From assembly GCA_935421135.1 (NCBI GenBank), contig OW285190.1, forward strand, positions 19,912,501-19,976,500: DNA of 64,000 nucleotides, in the 5' to 3' direction. Source of the DNA: Bugulina stolonifera (Eukaryota; Bryozoa; Gymnolaemata; Cheilostomatida; Bugulidae). Made by a program: the position numbers and the translations under genes. The notes under the pieces are model-generated. The model saw nothing but the letters and a program-made list of their open reading frames with translations. It was not told the DNA's origin and searched no databases. Below are positions 43,218 to 58,200 of this stretch, one piece after another; within the stretch, counting starts at the first letter, position 1, and every line of letters starts with the position of its first letter.

Positions 43218-46200
43218 ATGCATAAATTTATTCAAAGGAAGGTATACGATACTTTGTCTTCTAAAAACGGGATCCTCACTGTTTTTGTTAGCATCGTCTT
43301 GTTACTCAGCTCAGCATTTTACTTTGGGGAGGTAAGTCGTGTGATGCCTGCTATTGAATAACTTTAATAAAAATTACAAGGTTTTATTCACCGTTGCTGA
43401 ATTAATTTATCAAGTCATAATTAAGACTCATACGATGCTGTGCTCATGTACTCATTCATAAAATATTTTCATGCCTAGAGTCGTAGTTTGTAATGTGTGA
43501 GGGCCAACCATGTATATATGATATCAAACCAGTCATTGCAACACGTATAGTTATCTTGTTGCAACTAGAGACCACTATCACATCGTTTAGTCCGAGCTAT
43601 TACGATTGTATCCAAACTGTGCTAGGTGCGTCAAGTACTGATTCTTCTTAGAAACCCTAACCTGGAGACTTCTAACCAGCCCTAAAATCTATAAGCAGAG
43701 AGATCTTACTGTGTTGCAAATTTAAAGTTAACAAATAAGTACAAGAAAATTATACTGAAGAGTTTGACTATGGATTCTGTAGAGTTTCTGAGGTTGGAGA
43801 ATTTAGTTGGCATCATCTACTACTCAGTAAATGTGTCAACCTGGTGTTGTTTTAGGCGATAGTAGAGTGGAGCAGTGAGAAGTATGCAGTTGTATTCAAT
43901 TCTTTTAGTGACAATCTCCTTGGCAAGTCATATAGAACTCGGTAAGTAATCCTGCAGATTCATTAAAGATGTCCCATCACTTGACAGAGAAATAGAAGTT
44001 ATAGAAGTAGTTTTAAATTGAAACTAACTGCTAGTAGGGCCTACCCCTGCTCCATTTGAACGTTTAGCCTAGGTTTAAACTGACTCCATTAATACGCTTA
44101 GCCTTAGTGTAAACTGAATTTCCGTCTAGAAAACCAAACTAAAGGCCGTTTCATGACCCAGCTATTTACACCTTCTGATAGCATGTAGTGTAATTTTATA
44201 TAATATTCTATTGTCTCACCATTGTTCTACATGTACTTATAATACGTTGTTTTATATAGCCTGTGTCTCCCCGTCCCCATCGATGTAGTCTATACATGGG
44301 TCAATGGCACCGACCCTCAACTTCTTTATGAACTGCGTAAAGCTAAAGCAGAGTTAGAGGAAGCAACTAAACCAAAGTATGTCATCTATAGCAATGTCTT
44401 CGTTTAGATACCTTTTATATACACATGGTGGATGGTGTTGGATTCTTTAAGTGAAACTTTTAATCCTCCTAATATTTCAACACTTTTATGATTTTCTTAG
44501 TTTCTGTCTAGTCTACATTTTTTTTCTATACTTGTGTTGTAGCTCAAGTGTACAGAATACTACAAATAAGTAAGTATTTATAACTACCATTTTGTACAGG
44601 CTACTCTCCTCTACAGTGTAGCTAGTAGTTCACACCATTTTAGAGTTGTTCCCTCCACATATTGTGTTTAGAAAGCATATTGTTACTAGTCCAGGGTTCA
44701 GTCGCTCTATTACAGACTTGGGTATGTTGTAGCTCACAGCAGAAGTGTTCATATGCTAACTGTGTGAAGATAGCCCAGGCAGCATTTCCTAAACTTCTAC
44801 CTGCGCATATAAAGAGGCAAAGTCTGGAGTTGAAATCTCCTCTATATAAATCTTTAGTCAGACTAGAACCAATACAATCCGACGACCTGAGGGCCAACTT
44901 TACTTTAGCCTCATTTCTTAGTCTAGAAGATGGTAAGTGTTGGGTGGGTGATACTGTTTATCATTTAGTTTCAATAACTATATCATTTCTGTCTGCTATT
45001 ACCATATTGTTCCCTTCATCATGTAATTTGCAGCCAATAAAGCGACCAACCACACTCTTTATATTGATGGAGAATCATACAAGCCACAGCAAGTGTATTA
45101 TGTAAGTATACACCTCTATAGTAGTTAGTGTGTAATGCTATATATTATATATACATACAGTGTAGTACTATATAGTATATAATTATATACAGTGTAGTAG
45201 TATATATTATATACATACAGTGTAGTAGTATATTATATGCATACAGTGTCGTAGTGTATACTACTTGTAGACGTCTGACGTTACAATACCAAAGTCTAAG
45301 CTACAGCAGTCTGTGGTCCTCGTCTCTGGGTTTAAAAAGGAGTACAGCAGTGATGAGGTGCTCAAGCTAATACCAGCTCATGTGTCGGCTCATGTATTTG
45401 ATGTGAGTGCCTTATCTGTAATATCTCAGCGTATCTCATGCTATCGCACCGTATCTCATACTATCTCACCGTATCTCATACTATCTCACCGTATCTCATA
45501 CTATCTCACCGTATCTCATACTATCTCACCGTATCTCATACTATCTCACCGTATCTCATACTATCTCACCGTGTCTCATACTATCTCACCGTGTCTCATA
45601 CTGTCTCACCGTATCTCATACTATCTCACCGTGTCTCATACTATCTCACCGTATCTCATACTATCTCACCGTATCTCATACTAATTCACCGTATCTCATA
45701 CTATCTCACCATATCTCATACTATCTCACCGTATCTCATACTATCTCACCGTATCTCATATTATCTCATTACAACCCAGCTGATTCTCCCTCTCTCTCTC
45801 TCTCATATTGCAGGTGGAGATGGTGGGTAAAGTAGGTATATTCACCACTTCAACTAGCGCTGAAGCGGATACTTTGCTCGGATTTGGGTTTAACTTTACT
45901 CTGGATGGAAGATATCTACAGTTCAACAGAGCCAACCTTGTCTACGATCTCACATTTGTAAGCAAATATACTTTACTTTACCTCCACTATTCTATTCTAT
46001 AATATACTACTATTCCATAATGGAGGTAGATAGATGTGTATATAATGTACTATTTTATAGTGGAAGTAGAGAGATATGTATATAATATACTATTCTAGAG
46101 TGGAGGTAGAGAGATGGATCTTACTGCCAGTAGATTTGAGGACAATGAAGAGTTGAGGTATAGCCTCAGGTCCCTAGAGCAGTATGCCCCTTGGGTACGG

Positions 46201-49200
46201 CACATCTACATTGTAACTAATGGTCAGATTCCCTACTGGTTGAATCTGGATAATCCGAGGGTGACTATCGTCACACACGAGGTCAGTATAGTATACAGCC
46301 TATAAGGAAGCAATTACATGTATGTATAGATATTATATATCAATAAGTCAATCTTCTCTTCTTTGTAGGAAATATTCCTCAACAAATCTCACCTGCCAAC
46401 ATTCAGTTCTCCAGCCATAGAGAGTCACCTTCACCGCATCCCGGGCCTCTCAGACAAGTTTCTTTACCTCAACGATGATGTCATGTTTGGGGCTCAGGTG
46501 TGGCCTGATGATTTCTACACTCACAGCAAGGGTCAAAAGGTCAGTGAATCAATCAACGAGTCAGTCAGGTGGTCACCTAGTCGGTGAGTCAGTCAGTCAA
46601 CTGGTCATCTAGTCGGTGAGTCCGTCAGCCAGCTGGTCATCTAGTCAGTGAGTCAGTCAGTCAGCTAGTCATCTAGTTAGTGAGTCAATCAGTCAGCTGG
46701 TCATCTAGTCAGTGAGTCAGTCAATGACTGATTATGTGTACTTAGTTATAGTCTAGGAAAGTTGGCTACTTACTAGTACTATTTACAAACATTACATAGT
46801 AGATTATACATGTGAATTTAGTTGTGAACGCTCTGCTCTATCTCCATGTAAACTGTATGTTATCTGGTACTTGTCAGGTCTACCTTTCCTGGAACATTCC
46901 AGACTGTGCACCAGGTTGTCCTGGATCATGGATCAAAGATGGCTACTGTGACAAAGCATGCAATGTCAGTGAATGTGGTTGGGATGCTGGTGACTGTGAT
47001 GGTTAGTAGTAGCATGATTACAGTGAGTGTAATCCATAATCTGGTTAGCTCAATCCATGATATCTCTGCTCTTATTGGCTTGATATCTAGTTGCAAGTAT
47101 GATATACTATCTACTATATCTCTGAACTCTCTTTGACCAGGTGGAGTTCCTGCTTTCAATTCTGGAAACGACTGGATGAACAACCGGTGGAATCAAGACA
47201 ATGAGATTGATATGGGTAAGTTGGCTTTACTTGCACTACGTACTTACACTCTGTGTACTTACACTCTGTGTACTTACACTCTGTGTACTTACATTCTGTG
47301 TACTTACATTCTGTACTTACGTTATATACTTACACTCTGTGTACTTACATTCTGTACTTACGTTATATACTTGCACTCTGTGTACTTACATTCTGTACTT
47401 ACGTTATATACTTACACTCTGTGTACTTACACTCTGTACTTACGTTATATACTTACACTCTGTGTACTTACACTCTGTGTACTTACACTGTACACTTACA
47501 CTCTGTGTACTTACATTCTGTACTTACGTTATATACTTACACTCTGTGTACTTACACTGTACACTTACACTCTGTGTACTTACACTGTATACTTAGACTA
47601 TACACTCACACCATGCACTTGCATTATATGCTTACACTCTGTACTATTTGTATGTTACAGTAATGTGTGATCCTGGATGTAGCAATGCATGGATAGCAGA
47701 TAAATACTGTGACCAGGTAAGTACGGCCTGCTACTGTATAAGAGTAAGTACTACCTGCTGCTGTATAAGAGTAAGTACTTGCATTTACATAACAATACCC
47801 AGGATCCTTCTTCCACTTGCTGGGTGAATTCTTATCCTTTGTCAACCCCTTCTCTGACAATGATTATACCGTATGGACTGTGCATCCTTTTTAACTAAGT
47901 ATCTACCATAACTGTAGGCATGCAATACTAAATATCTACCACAACTGTAGGCATGCAATACTAAGTATCTACCATAACTGTAGGCATGCAATACTAAGTA
48001 TCTACCATAACTGTAGGCATGCAATACTAAGTATCTACCATAACTGTAGGCATGCAATACTAAGTATCTACCATAACTGTAGGCATGCAATACTAAGTAT
48101 CTACCATAACTGTAGGCATGCAATACTAAGTATCTACCATAACTGTAGGCATGCAATACTAAGTATCTACCATAACTGTAGGCATGCAATACTAAGTATC
48201 TACCATAACTGTAGGCATGCAATACTAAGTATCTACCATAACTGTAGGCATGCAATACTAAGTATCTACCATAACTGTAGGCATGCAATACTAAGTATCT
48301 ACCATAACTGTAGGCATGCAATACTAAGTATCTACCATAACTGTAGGCATGCAATACTAAGTATCTACCATAACTGTAGGCATGCAATACTAAGTATCTA
48401 CCATAACTGTAGGCATGCAATACTAAGTCATGTGGATATGATGCTGGAGATTGTGGTGTTGGTAACTTCCATCAGCTCTACTCTATTACTATGTATAAAG
48501 ATGTGCAAAGTTACTCTATACCTACAGGTATGTGTTATAATATAACTTCTCATATATGACATAACTCCTCATACATAACGTAACTCCTCATGTATGACAT
48601 AACACCTCGTATATGACATAACTCCTCATATATAACATAGCTCCTCATATTGACAGGTATCACAGAAGCGTACCTGAACTTTAGCTCAGTTTCCACCCAC
48701 AAAGTAAGCTCCGCCTCTTACGAACAGAGACCCACGCTGAGAATAGCTGCTGTCAGTAACAAGTACAAAGTCCTCACTTTAGTCCTGCTTAACAAAACGA
48801 ACCAGACGACCTTCTCAGTAAACATGACCTTTGGTGAAGGTCATCACAAGCTAGAGGTAAGAGCAGTGTGCGTTCAAATCGGAATTTTTAATCACAATGG
48901 AAATTTTTATGGTCGAGTTGGTAAAATAGAGAAAGCAAGATTCGGCGAATCTCTATGGCAACAGGCAGGTGCTCCTGGGTGCTTTGGGAGTCCAAGTCGT
49001 AGCTTGCTTTAGTCACAGAAACGTGACTCATTTCACACTTGCAATGTATCTACCAAAGAATGTATCAATTTACTCATATATACATTTATATACTCTTTGT
49101 TGTAGCTATCATTCACTGTGACTACAAACAGCGGAGCTACAGCTCTTAGTAAACCTTCCAACTCTTCCGATGTATCCTTGCTACAGAAAGCTGTTCCAAT

Positions 49201-52200
49201 TGCTGAGGAACCTCCCTTTATATTCAGTGATATACCAGAACATATCAGGTATTCATTCACCTTCATAGTTGGTGCTACTTATTGTTATAGTAACTAATGT
49301 TAGACTGTGATCTAACAGAATCATGCTGCCCTGTCCAACCCATCTTGATATCAGTTGAGTGGCTGAGGATATCACTATTACATGTTGTATGTGTGTGTTT
49401 AGGGTATTACATGTTGTACTGCACATGTGGTAATAGTTTACTGTGTATCATACACATAGAGGACCCAAGGTTCTGGATAGACAAGTCGGCGTGATGCAGG
49501 TACAAAATATTCCATTGGATAGAGGTGTAGAGAATTTACCTGCAGATATTTTGAAGCAGCTCAATGACCTACAGACACAGTTAGATGCAGGTGAGGGAGA
49601 GAGAGAGAGAGAATCAGCGATTTCAAATGTACTGTATATTAAATACACGTGTACAACACATATGTACATGTATACATATGCACACCTATACACATGTACA
49701 CATGTAGCAGGGAACCAAACCACTGGTTTTATGTGAGTAACTATTACTGTGTGCTGTAAAATTCGACTAAATACCTACTGCATAGGTGCTTTAAACAAGG
49801 GACTAATACCACGTGTATTGTAGGGGAACTAACAGAGAAAGGGTTTAATATGAAGAGGTCAAAACTACTGCAGTTTACACCTGGAGGTGAGACGATCCGG
49901 AAGGAGAAGAATCTAGGACAGCGTAAGCAAAATGTGAATGTAGCTTATCAGCCAATAGGAGGACAGGCTAGTGTTAAGCAGCAGCTAATAGGAGGACAGG
50001 CGAGTGTTCAGCAGCAGCCAATAGAAGGACAGGCTAACATTCAGCAGCAGCCAAAAGGACTGGCTGTTCAGCAACAGCCAATAGGAGAACAGGTCAATGT
50101 TCAGAAGCCAATGGGAGGACAGGCTGATATTCAGCAGCCAATAGGACAGGTTAACGTTCAGCAGCCCATCGGAGGACAGGCCAAGGTTCAGAAACCAATG
50201 GGAGGACAGGCTGATATCCAACAGCCAATAGGACAGGTTGACGTTCAGCAGCCAGTAGGAGGACAGGCTAACGTTCAGCAACAGCCAATAGGAGGACAAG
50301 CTAATGTTCAGCAGCAGCAGCAGCCAATGGGAGGACAGGGTAACGCTCAGCAGCAGCCAATAGGAGGACAGGCTAATGTTCAGCAGCAGCCAATAGGAGG
50401 ACAGGCTAACGTTCAGCAACAGCCAATAGGAGGACAAGCTAATGTTCAGCAGCAGCAGCAGCCAATGGGAGGACAGGGTAACGCTCAGCAGCAGCCAATA
50501 GGAGGACAGGCTAATGTTCAGCAGCAGCCAATAGGAGGACAGGCTAACGTTCAGCAGCAACAGCCAATAGGAGGACAGGCCAATGTTCAGAAGCCAATGG
50601 GAGAACAGGCCAATGTTCAGAAGCAAATGGGAAAACAGGCTAATGTTCAGCAGCAGCCAATAGTAGGACAAGCGAACGTTCAGCAGCAGCAGCCAATAGT
50701 AGGACAAGCGAACGTTCAGCAGCCAATAGGAGGACAAGCCAATGTTCAGCAGCAGTCAATAGGAGGACAGGCTAACGTTCAGCAGCCAATGGGAGGAAAG
50801 GTTAATTACACTGCTGGTGTACATGTGGGTAGACAACTCCAACAACTGGTGATACAAGATCAAGAGTTAGGATTCCTCCCCTGGGAAAACTCTGCTGAAT
50901 TCAAACATCTTATCAAGGTATACAAATAGAATGTAGATAGAGAAAGTAAGGCATGGCTAATAATATGTGCAAAAAGTATTGTTGAAATCGACACATGCTC
51001 CACTATTAGTGTAAAACGTAAACTGATGCAGTATGTAGATGTGTAATGCAGTATGTAAATGTGTAATACAGTATGTAGATGTGTAATACAGTATGTAGAT
51101 GTGTAATACAGTATGTAGATGTGTAATACAGTATGTAGATGTGTAATGCAGTATGTAGATGTGTAATGCAGTATGTAGATGTGTAATACAGTATGTAGAT
51201 GTGTAATACAGTATGTAGATGTGTAATACAGTATGTAGATGTGTAATACAGTATGTAGATGTGTAATACAGTATGTAGATGTGTAATACAGTATGTAGAT
51301 GTGTAATACAGTATGTAGATGTGTAATACAGTATGTAGATGTGTAATACAGTATGTAGATGTGTAATACAGTATGTAGATGTGTAATACAGTATGTAGAT
51401 GTATATTAGTACTACATGGCTACCCAATCACTGGTTGATATAATACATGTTTAATGTGTATACAGAAGAGAGATGTTGGGGAGAGAAAAGCAGAGTATGT
51501 CGCTGTGGGACCCCGTAACACCCGGCACCTGATGGACACGTTTGCTCAGTCTCTCCACCATGTCAATGATCTCTACAACAAGATGTTTGGAGTGAAATCT
51601 CGTAAAGTACCAGGTCACATCTCACATATGATAGACAGGGAGGTTATGGAAGATCTGTACAACACGTGAGTGTACCGCAATAACAGTAGTGCTATTGTGT
51701 ACTGCAATAACAGTAGTGCTATTGTGTACCGTAGTAATAATGACAGCTGACTAAAATGTATCACACATTTGGATTTGTCTTCCCTTTACTGTGATGTGGT
51801 ACAGCCATATTCTTTTTACACTGCGTTGTACTTGTTGGTATAGCAACAAGTAAAAAGGCTCGGATTCGCTAGAGGCCACAAAACAAACCCTTATAATAGT
51901 ATCCTGCCAATAATCAAAACTGATTTCTGATCAACTATATAATTGGAATCGTTGTATCCAATATTAACCAACCACAACAGCGCTGGCTGCTAGGGATTCA
52001 AAAGGCAAATATGGGTGACTTTGCATGGGCTACATCAGCCTATGTAAGGTCACTGAGCTTTACAAAGTCAGGGGCCATTGTAAAACAAATGAAAGGTGAA
52101 GACAACTCCAGGAGCTAACATTGAGTGTATATATATTATTGGAAAATACATGAAGGTCTACAGCAGCAGTAGCAGCAGCAGCAGTAGTAGTAGTAGCAGT

Positions 52201-52233
52201 AGTAGTAGTAGTAGCAGTAGTAGTAGTAATAGC

Positions 52234-52265
<32 letters not shown>

Positions 52266-55200
52266 TGGTAGTGATAGTAGCAGCAGTAGTGGCAGCAGCA
52301 GTGGCAGCAGCAGTAGTGGCAGCAGTAGTAGCAGTATGACGTTAGGTTATGTGTAATGCATAGTGGGGCTGAATGGGTTTGCAGCAACAATATTCTAGAC
52401 ACATGTGACAAGGGAACATAACTCCCTATAATCAGCATACTAATAATACACAGTTTTAGTAGTATCACAGTACAATAGTGACTGGTAGAACTAAAATGAT
52501 TTGGGGTATTAGTTGTGGACACAAGTTAAGTGACTTGCACCTTCTCTATAATGTATACCAGCATATATTCACATGTGTGTATAGAATCCACAGCATGTGT
52601 ACATATGACATCATACTCTACACTTAGTATACATTGAGTACTAATGTATATTTGTACATTTGATGTACTGATATAAAGATCAGACTGTTTTATAAAACCA
52701 AACCTGTATTAGTGAGGATAGGTTAATATACATGTATTATTAATTATGTTATAGCAAGTGCTACATGTGGAGGCAAACAGTGTTACTACTTGCATTCTTC
52801 CATTTAATTTTGTAATTAATATATTTGTTTGCTTGTGTAGTTATTAATACAGTTGTAGGATGTAGGAACAGTGTTATACTTAGATCATGATATCACCAGT
52901 TTATTAATTGTATCAAACATGTCCTATAATTATGTGGCCCACACTCACTAGTTTAGTGTGTATATGTATATGTATAATATACATGTATATTGGACTACAA
53001 TAGGAGAACGGAAGTAATAATTATTGTACAGATACATATTATAATTACTCTACAGTATTACTATTATATACTTAGATATTACACAGTGTATAATTATACC
53101 AGAGGACATGAAGTAGCTTGCCCTTGGATAGAATGGGGTCCAATATCAACGGATGGATTTATTGTTCAAATACAACCATAAACATTACATTTGACACCTA
53201 AACTTGGCTATAATAAGGTGGTGGGATCATTATTAGCTGTAATAGGCTATACATATTGTATATAATACATGTAGCAGGGAGGTGCATGTAGGCGGCTGCT
53301 CTAGTGAATTAGAGGTGTACCAGTTATATGGAGACGTGGGGAGTTGCTCCCTCATATCTCTTCCTTCCTGTTGGGGCAGAAGAAGTGCGAGTTCAACTTG
53401 ATTGAAACTAGTGAGATAACTCAGTAGAGATTATTACTATTACAATGCAACTAATATATGACCTTACGTAATTGTATGGGTGGAGTTTGTAACAACAGCT
53501 AAGAGTGGTATCTGCACAGCTCTAGGTCATCTAGCCTTCTGTAAGTGTGAGCTAGGTCAGCTGTACATGGGGACACACACCAGACCAAACAATTTATATA
53601 CTGCTATTATATAAATCTGTCAGATAAAGCTATGTTTAATTTAAAATAACAATAAGAGTAAACAGACAGGTTGAATGCTATACAGTGTGTTATTACAGTG
53701 TGTTATACAGTGTTACAGAATACAAGACAATAGCTATTAATACCACTTATAGTTATTCTCTGCTCTTGATAAATATTGTATCAGTTATATCTATCACAGC
53801 CTGAGCTGGGAATTAATAACTTTATGAATGGAACAGTTCCGCTTGTTTGCTGCTCAGCTAGGCTAATGTTTACTTATAATTGTGTTTGTTGGATATTGAA
53901 TGGAAAATGGGGCTCTGGGGTCCTGAGGCCCATTTCAAACTTGGCATCAGATCAATTGTAGCTGTTTGTATTAATTACTCTGTTAATTAGATAATTGTAG
54001 TCTGGCTACCTCTATAATTGTACTTGTGGGGCTGCAGCTTGTGATGAACTCATAGTATATAGTATAATGACTTGTGTATCTGATAGACTGTGTAGCTGTA
54101 TCAGCTACTAAATGTACATGTATACATATACATGTAATTATAATATTTATATTAGTAAACACTACATTGTGATACCTGACTACACATATGCATTGTAGAC
54201 TACTCCTAGATACAGATTTATCATCTAAAACCATTCAGTCTACATTTAATAGATACATGTACAATTATTATCTCTACTAGAGAAGTTTATTTAGGAGTTA
54301 TCTTATCATTGTCCATATTGCTATTATTGTTGTAGATACAGTTCCACTACTCATGTGTATTATATCACTAACTGTATAATATAATAATATGTGTATGACC
54401 TTATATAATATGTATATAACAGGTTCAAAGAGCAGTGGGAGATAACTTCAAGTCATAAGATAAGAAGTGGAAGTGATATGCAGTTTGCCTTCTCATACTT
54501 CTACTTTCTCATGGATAGCAAGAGAAACAACACGGCGTATGACTTTATAGATGATATGGATATAGACAACTCTGGGTACATACCTACACTTATATATACT
54601 CTAAGTTACTTACACGTACATACCTACACTTGTATTAGGGGTTTAGTCTTATTGACGTACTATAATGCGTTGTGCCATGGGTAGAGGGAGGCGGTACTTG
54701 AAACAGGAAGTAGAGTGTCTGCTTTCTTTGGTCTCTAGTCTACACCGTGGTACTACTTGCTGATAGTACGTGTACCAGGTACATGTATGTAATATATAGT
54801 ATGCCATCAGGGACTAATTAGTGTACCAAATAGATATAAAAATGTACATATTTTATTCATAACACATGTACTGTTAAAAATAGACCATTGATGTTTATTA
54901 TATAATGTGTCCTGTACATGAGATGTTATTGTGTTCTAGGACATGTGTACACTTTGTAGTACATATAGATATGTACATGTATGTGCTGTTATTGCACACT
55001 TATTCACATTATAGCACATGTATACAAGTTATAGCATGTTATGTATACAAGGTATAACATATTATGTATACAAGGTATAGCATGTTATGTATACAAGGTA
55101 TAACATATCATAATACTGTTTATAGAGTGCTATCTGACAGAGAACTCAGGACTATGGCCACCAGAATATTTGATTCCCCTCTGGATCTGCAGGTGACTAT

Positions 55201-58200
55201 ATTCTATATCTACATATATATTATATACTAACTATATTCTATATCTACATATATATTATATACTAACTATATTCTATATCTACATATATATTATATACTA
55301 ACTATATTCTATATCTACATATATATTATATACTAACTATATTCTATATCTACATGTATATTATATACTAACTATATTCTATATCTACATGTATATTATA
55401 TACTAACTATATTCTATATCAACATATATATTATATGCTAACTATATTCTATATCTATATTACACCTCAGAGCCTAACGTCACTGGAACAGCACATCATA
55501 AACTGTTCCAAACATCTTCCTGTGGGTAAACAGACTGCACCGACCTCCACCTACATTAGCCTACCCCCTGAGAGGTACTACGACCAGAATATGGTAAGAG
55601 ATCACTATACACTATACTATATACAATAATAATATAATACGGAAACTAATGGTTGTAAACAGATATAGTGACTGCACAGGTTTAGGTTCATTTCACTTTG
55701 ATGATGACATGGTAGCGTAATACATTGACTCAAATAGAATGGGGGAGGGGAGGGGGCAGGCTCTACCCGTATATGTGTACACATTTACTTCACACAGTCT
55801 ACTACACACTTACATGTACATACATTGATTCATGTATGCCGTCATATTTTTACTCCTTATTGATGTAATTATTCAATGATCACGGCTAACAGAGTGTGAA
55901 ATGTCAATTTATTAAAATAAATTATTATCAATTTAATATTCATAAACTTGAGCACTTATAAAACCTCATGTCATAGTATAATATTACATAATAACAACAA
56001 CTACGTATATTTATAAATCTTGACAGTAAATTTTTTATTACACAATAGAGTCACTTGTACTAAGATACATGTCATACATGTAGGTCGGCTCTAGGGCTAC
56101 TTATTTTTGTTGACCATCCTGTTGTCCTAGTTAGGATCTTGGGCTAGATGGCTGTTAGGACCTTAGCCTAAGGTCCTAACAGCCATCTTAGGTTAGGTAG
56201 TTCTGTAGAACTTGAGCTATGTAGCCTACTGCCCTCCCTCTCCCCAAACCAAATTTATTATGTCAAGTGATGACAATGTATACAATCATAGTACTACCTT
56301 GTGGAACATCAAAGTGCAAAGAGGAATAACTCCCAAGTCCAAGTATTGCCCGGTTTATCAAATACTGGGCATATTACTGGCATTTCTCCAACTATATTAT
56401 GCCCTTATTACTACCAACACTAATATTACGATTTTCGTTCTATTAATATAATTTATGAATTATCAAAATTCCAGAATATGGTCCATTGCTTCCTCTACTC
56501 CACACAATGTTGACTAGATAAACAACTCAATTACTTTCTCTCTCTAATCCTCCTCTATTCACAGTTACAGTTATGTAGTGACATACTCTCTCTTATGTCA
56601 ACCAATTATGTAACAGTAGACAGGGCTGGTTATTGTTTACCTATAGGATTTACTGATTGTAGAAGAATTTTATTATTGTATAGATATGAGGATTAACTAT
56701 GTAATTAATAATAATATTGTTACTATAGCAGTTTGTACACTGATAACACTGCAGTTACACCTTGCAATGGAATCCCTGCTTGCGTCAGATGCAAGTGTTT
56801 TTAGGGGAGTTTCTCATTTATTTTATCATCAAAAGAGAATAATAATAATATCCTTTGCCTGACGAACAGTAAAACATCTCTATATATTAGACTCTTATCA
56901 GTAAATTAGATGGAATGGGGCGTACAGTGTACATCCATGGTGTACATACACCTATAATACATGTAGATAACACAAGTATATTATACTGTACATACATTGT
57001 ATATACTGTACTGTACATGGTAATGTTACATATTTATAGTATCATCTGAACATATCCTAGACTTACAAACAATCCAGTTTAATATTATCTTTATATGACT
57101 TGTGTGCTACTGCTACTACTAATATATCGTACTACTACTAATATATCGTACTAATACTAATATATCGTACTACTACTAGTATATCGTACTACTACTAATA
57201 TATCGTACTGCTACTAATATATCGTACTACTACTAGTATATCATACTACTACTAATATATCGTACTGCTACTAATATATCGTACTACTACTAATATATCG
57301 TACTACTACTAATATATCATACTACTACTAATATATCGTACTGCTACTAATATATCGTACTACTACTAATATATCGTACTACTACTAATATATCGTACTA
57401 CTACTAATATATCGTACTGCTACTAATATATCATACTACTACTAATATATCGTACTACTACTAGTATATCGTACTACTACTAATATATCGTACTACTACT
57501 AATATATCGTACTACTACTAATATATCGTACTACTACTAGTATATCGTACTACTACTAATATATTGTACTGCTACTAATATATCGTACTACTACTAATAT
57601 ACCGTACTACTACTAATATATCATACTACTACTAATATATCGTACTACTACTAATATATCGTACTGCTACTAATATATCGTACTACTACTAATATATCAT
57701 ACTACTACTAATATATCGTACTACTACTAATATATCGTACTACTACTAATATATCGTACTACTACTAATATATCGTACTACTACTAATATATCGTACTAC
57801 TATTAATATATCGTACTACTACTAATATATCGTACTACTACTAATATATCGTACTACTACTAATATATCATACTACTAACTAATATATCATACTACTAAC
57901 TAATATATCGTACTGCTACTAATATATCGTACTACTACTAATATGTCGTACTACTACTACTAATGTATCGTACTACTACTAATATATCGTACTACTAACT
58001 AATATATCGTACTACTAACTAATATATCGTACTACTACTAATATATCATACTACTAACTAATATATCGTGCTACTACTAATATATCGTACTACTACTAAT
58101 ATATCGTACTACTACTAATATATCGTACTACTACTAATATATAAGTACTGTGAGTAAGTTACAGTATATACAAATACACATGCATATCTGATATCACGGT

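Noticed and set aside
47842..48420. 192-codon minus-strand frame across the GNPTAB exon 14 array
   Set aside because: A by-product of the 33-bp period lying opposite a well-supported intron.
49985..50737. 250-codon minus-strand frame opposite GNPTAB exon 18
   Set aside because: Shadow of the coding minisatellite; the plus-strand frame is anchored by conserved exons on both sides.
52096..52522. Poly-Ser plus-strand and Tyr/Cys-rich minus-strand frames
   Set aside because: Translations of an AGY trinucleotide tract inside GNPTAB intron 19.
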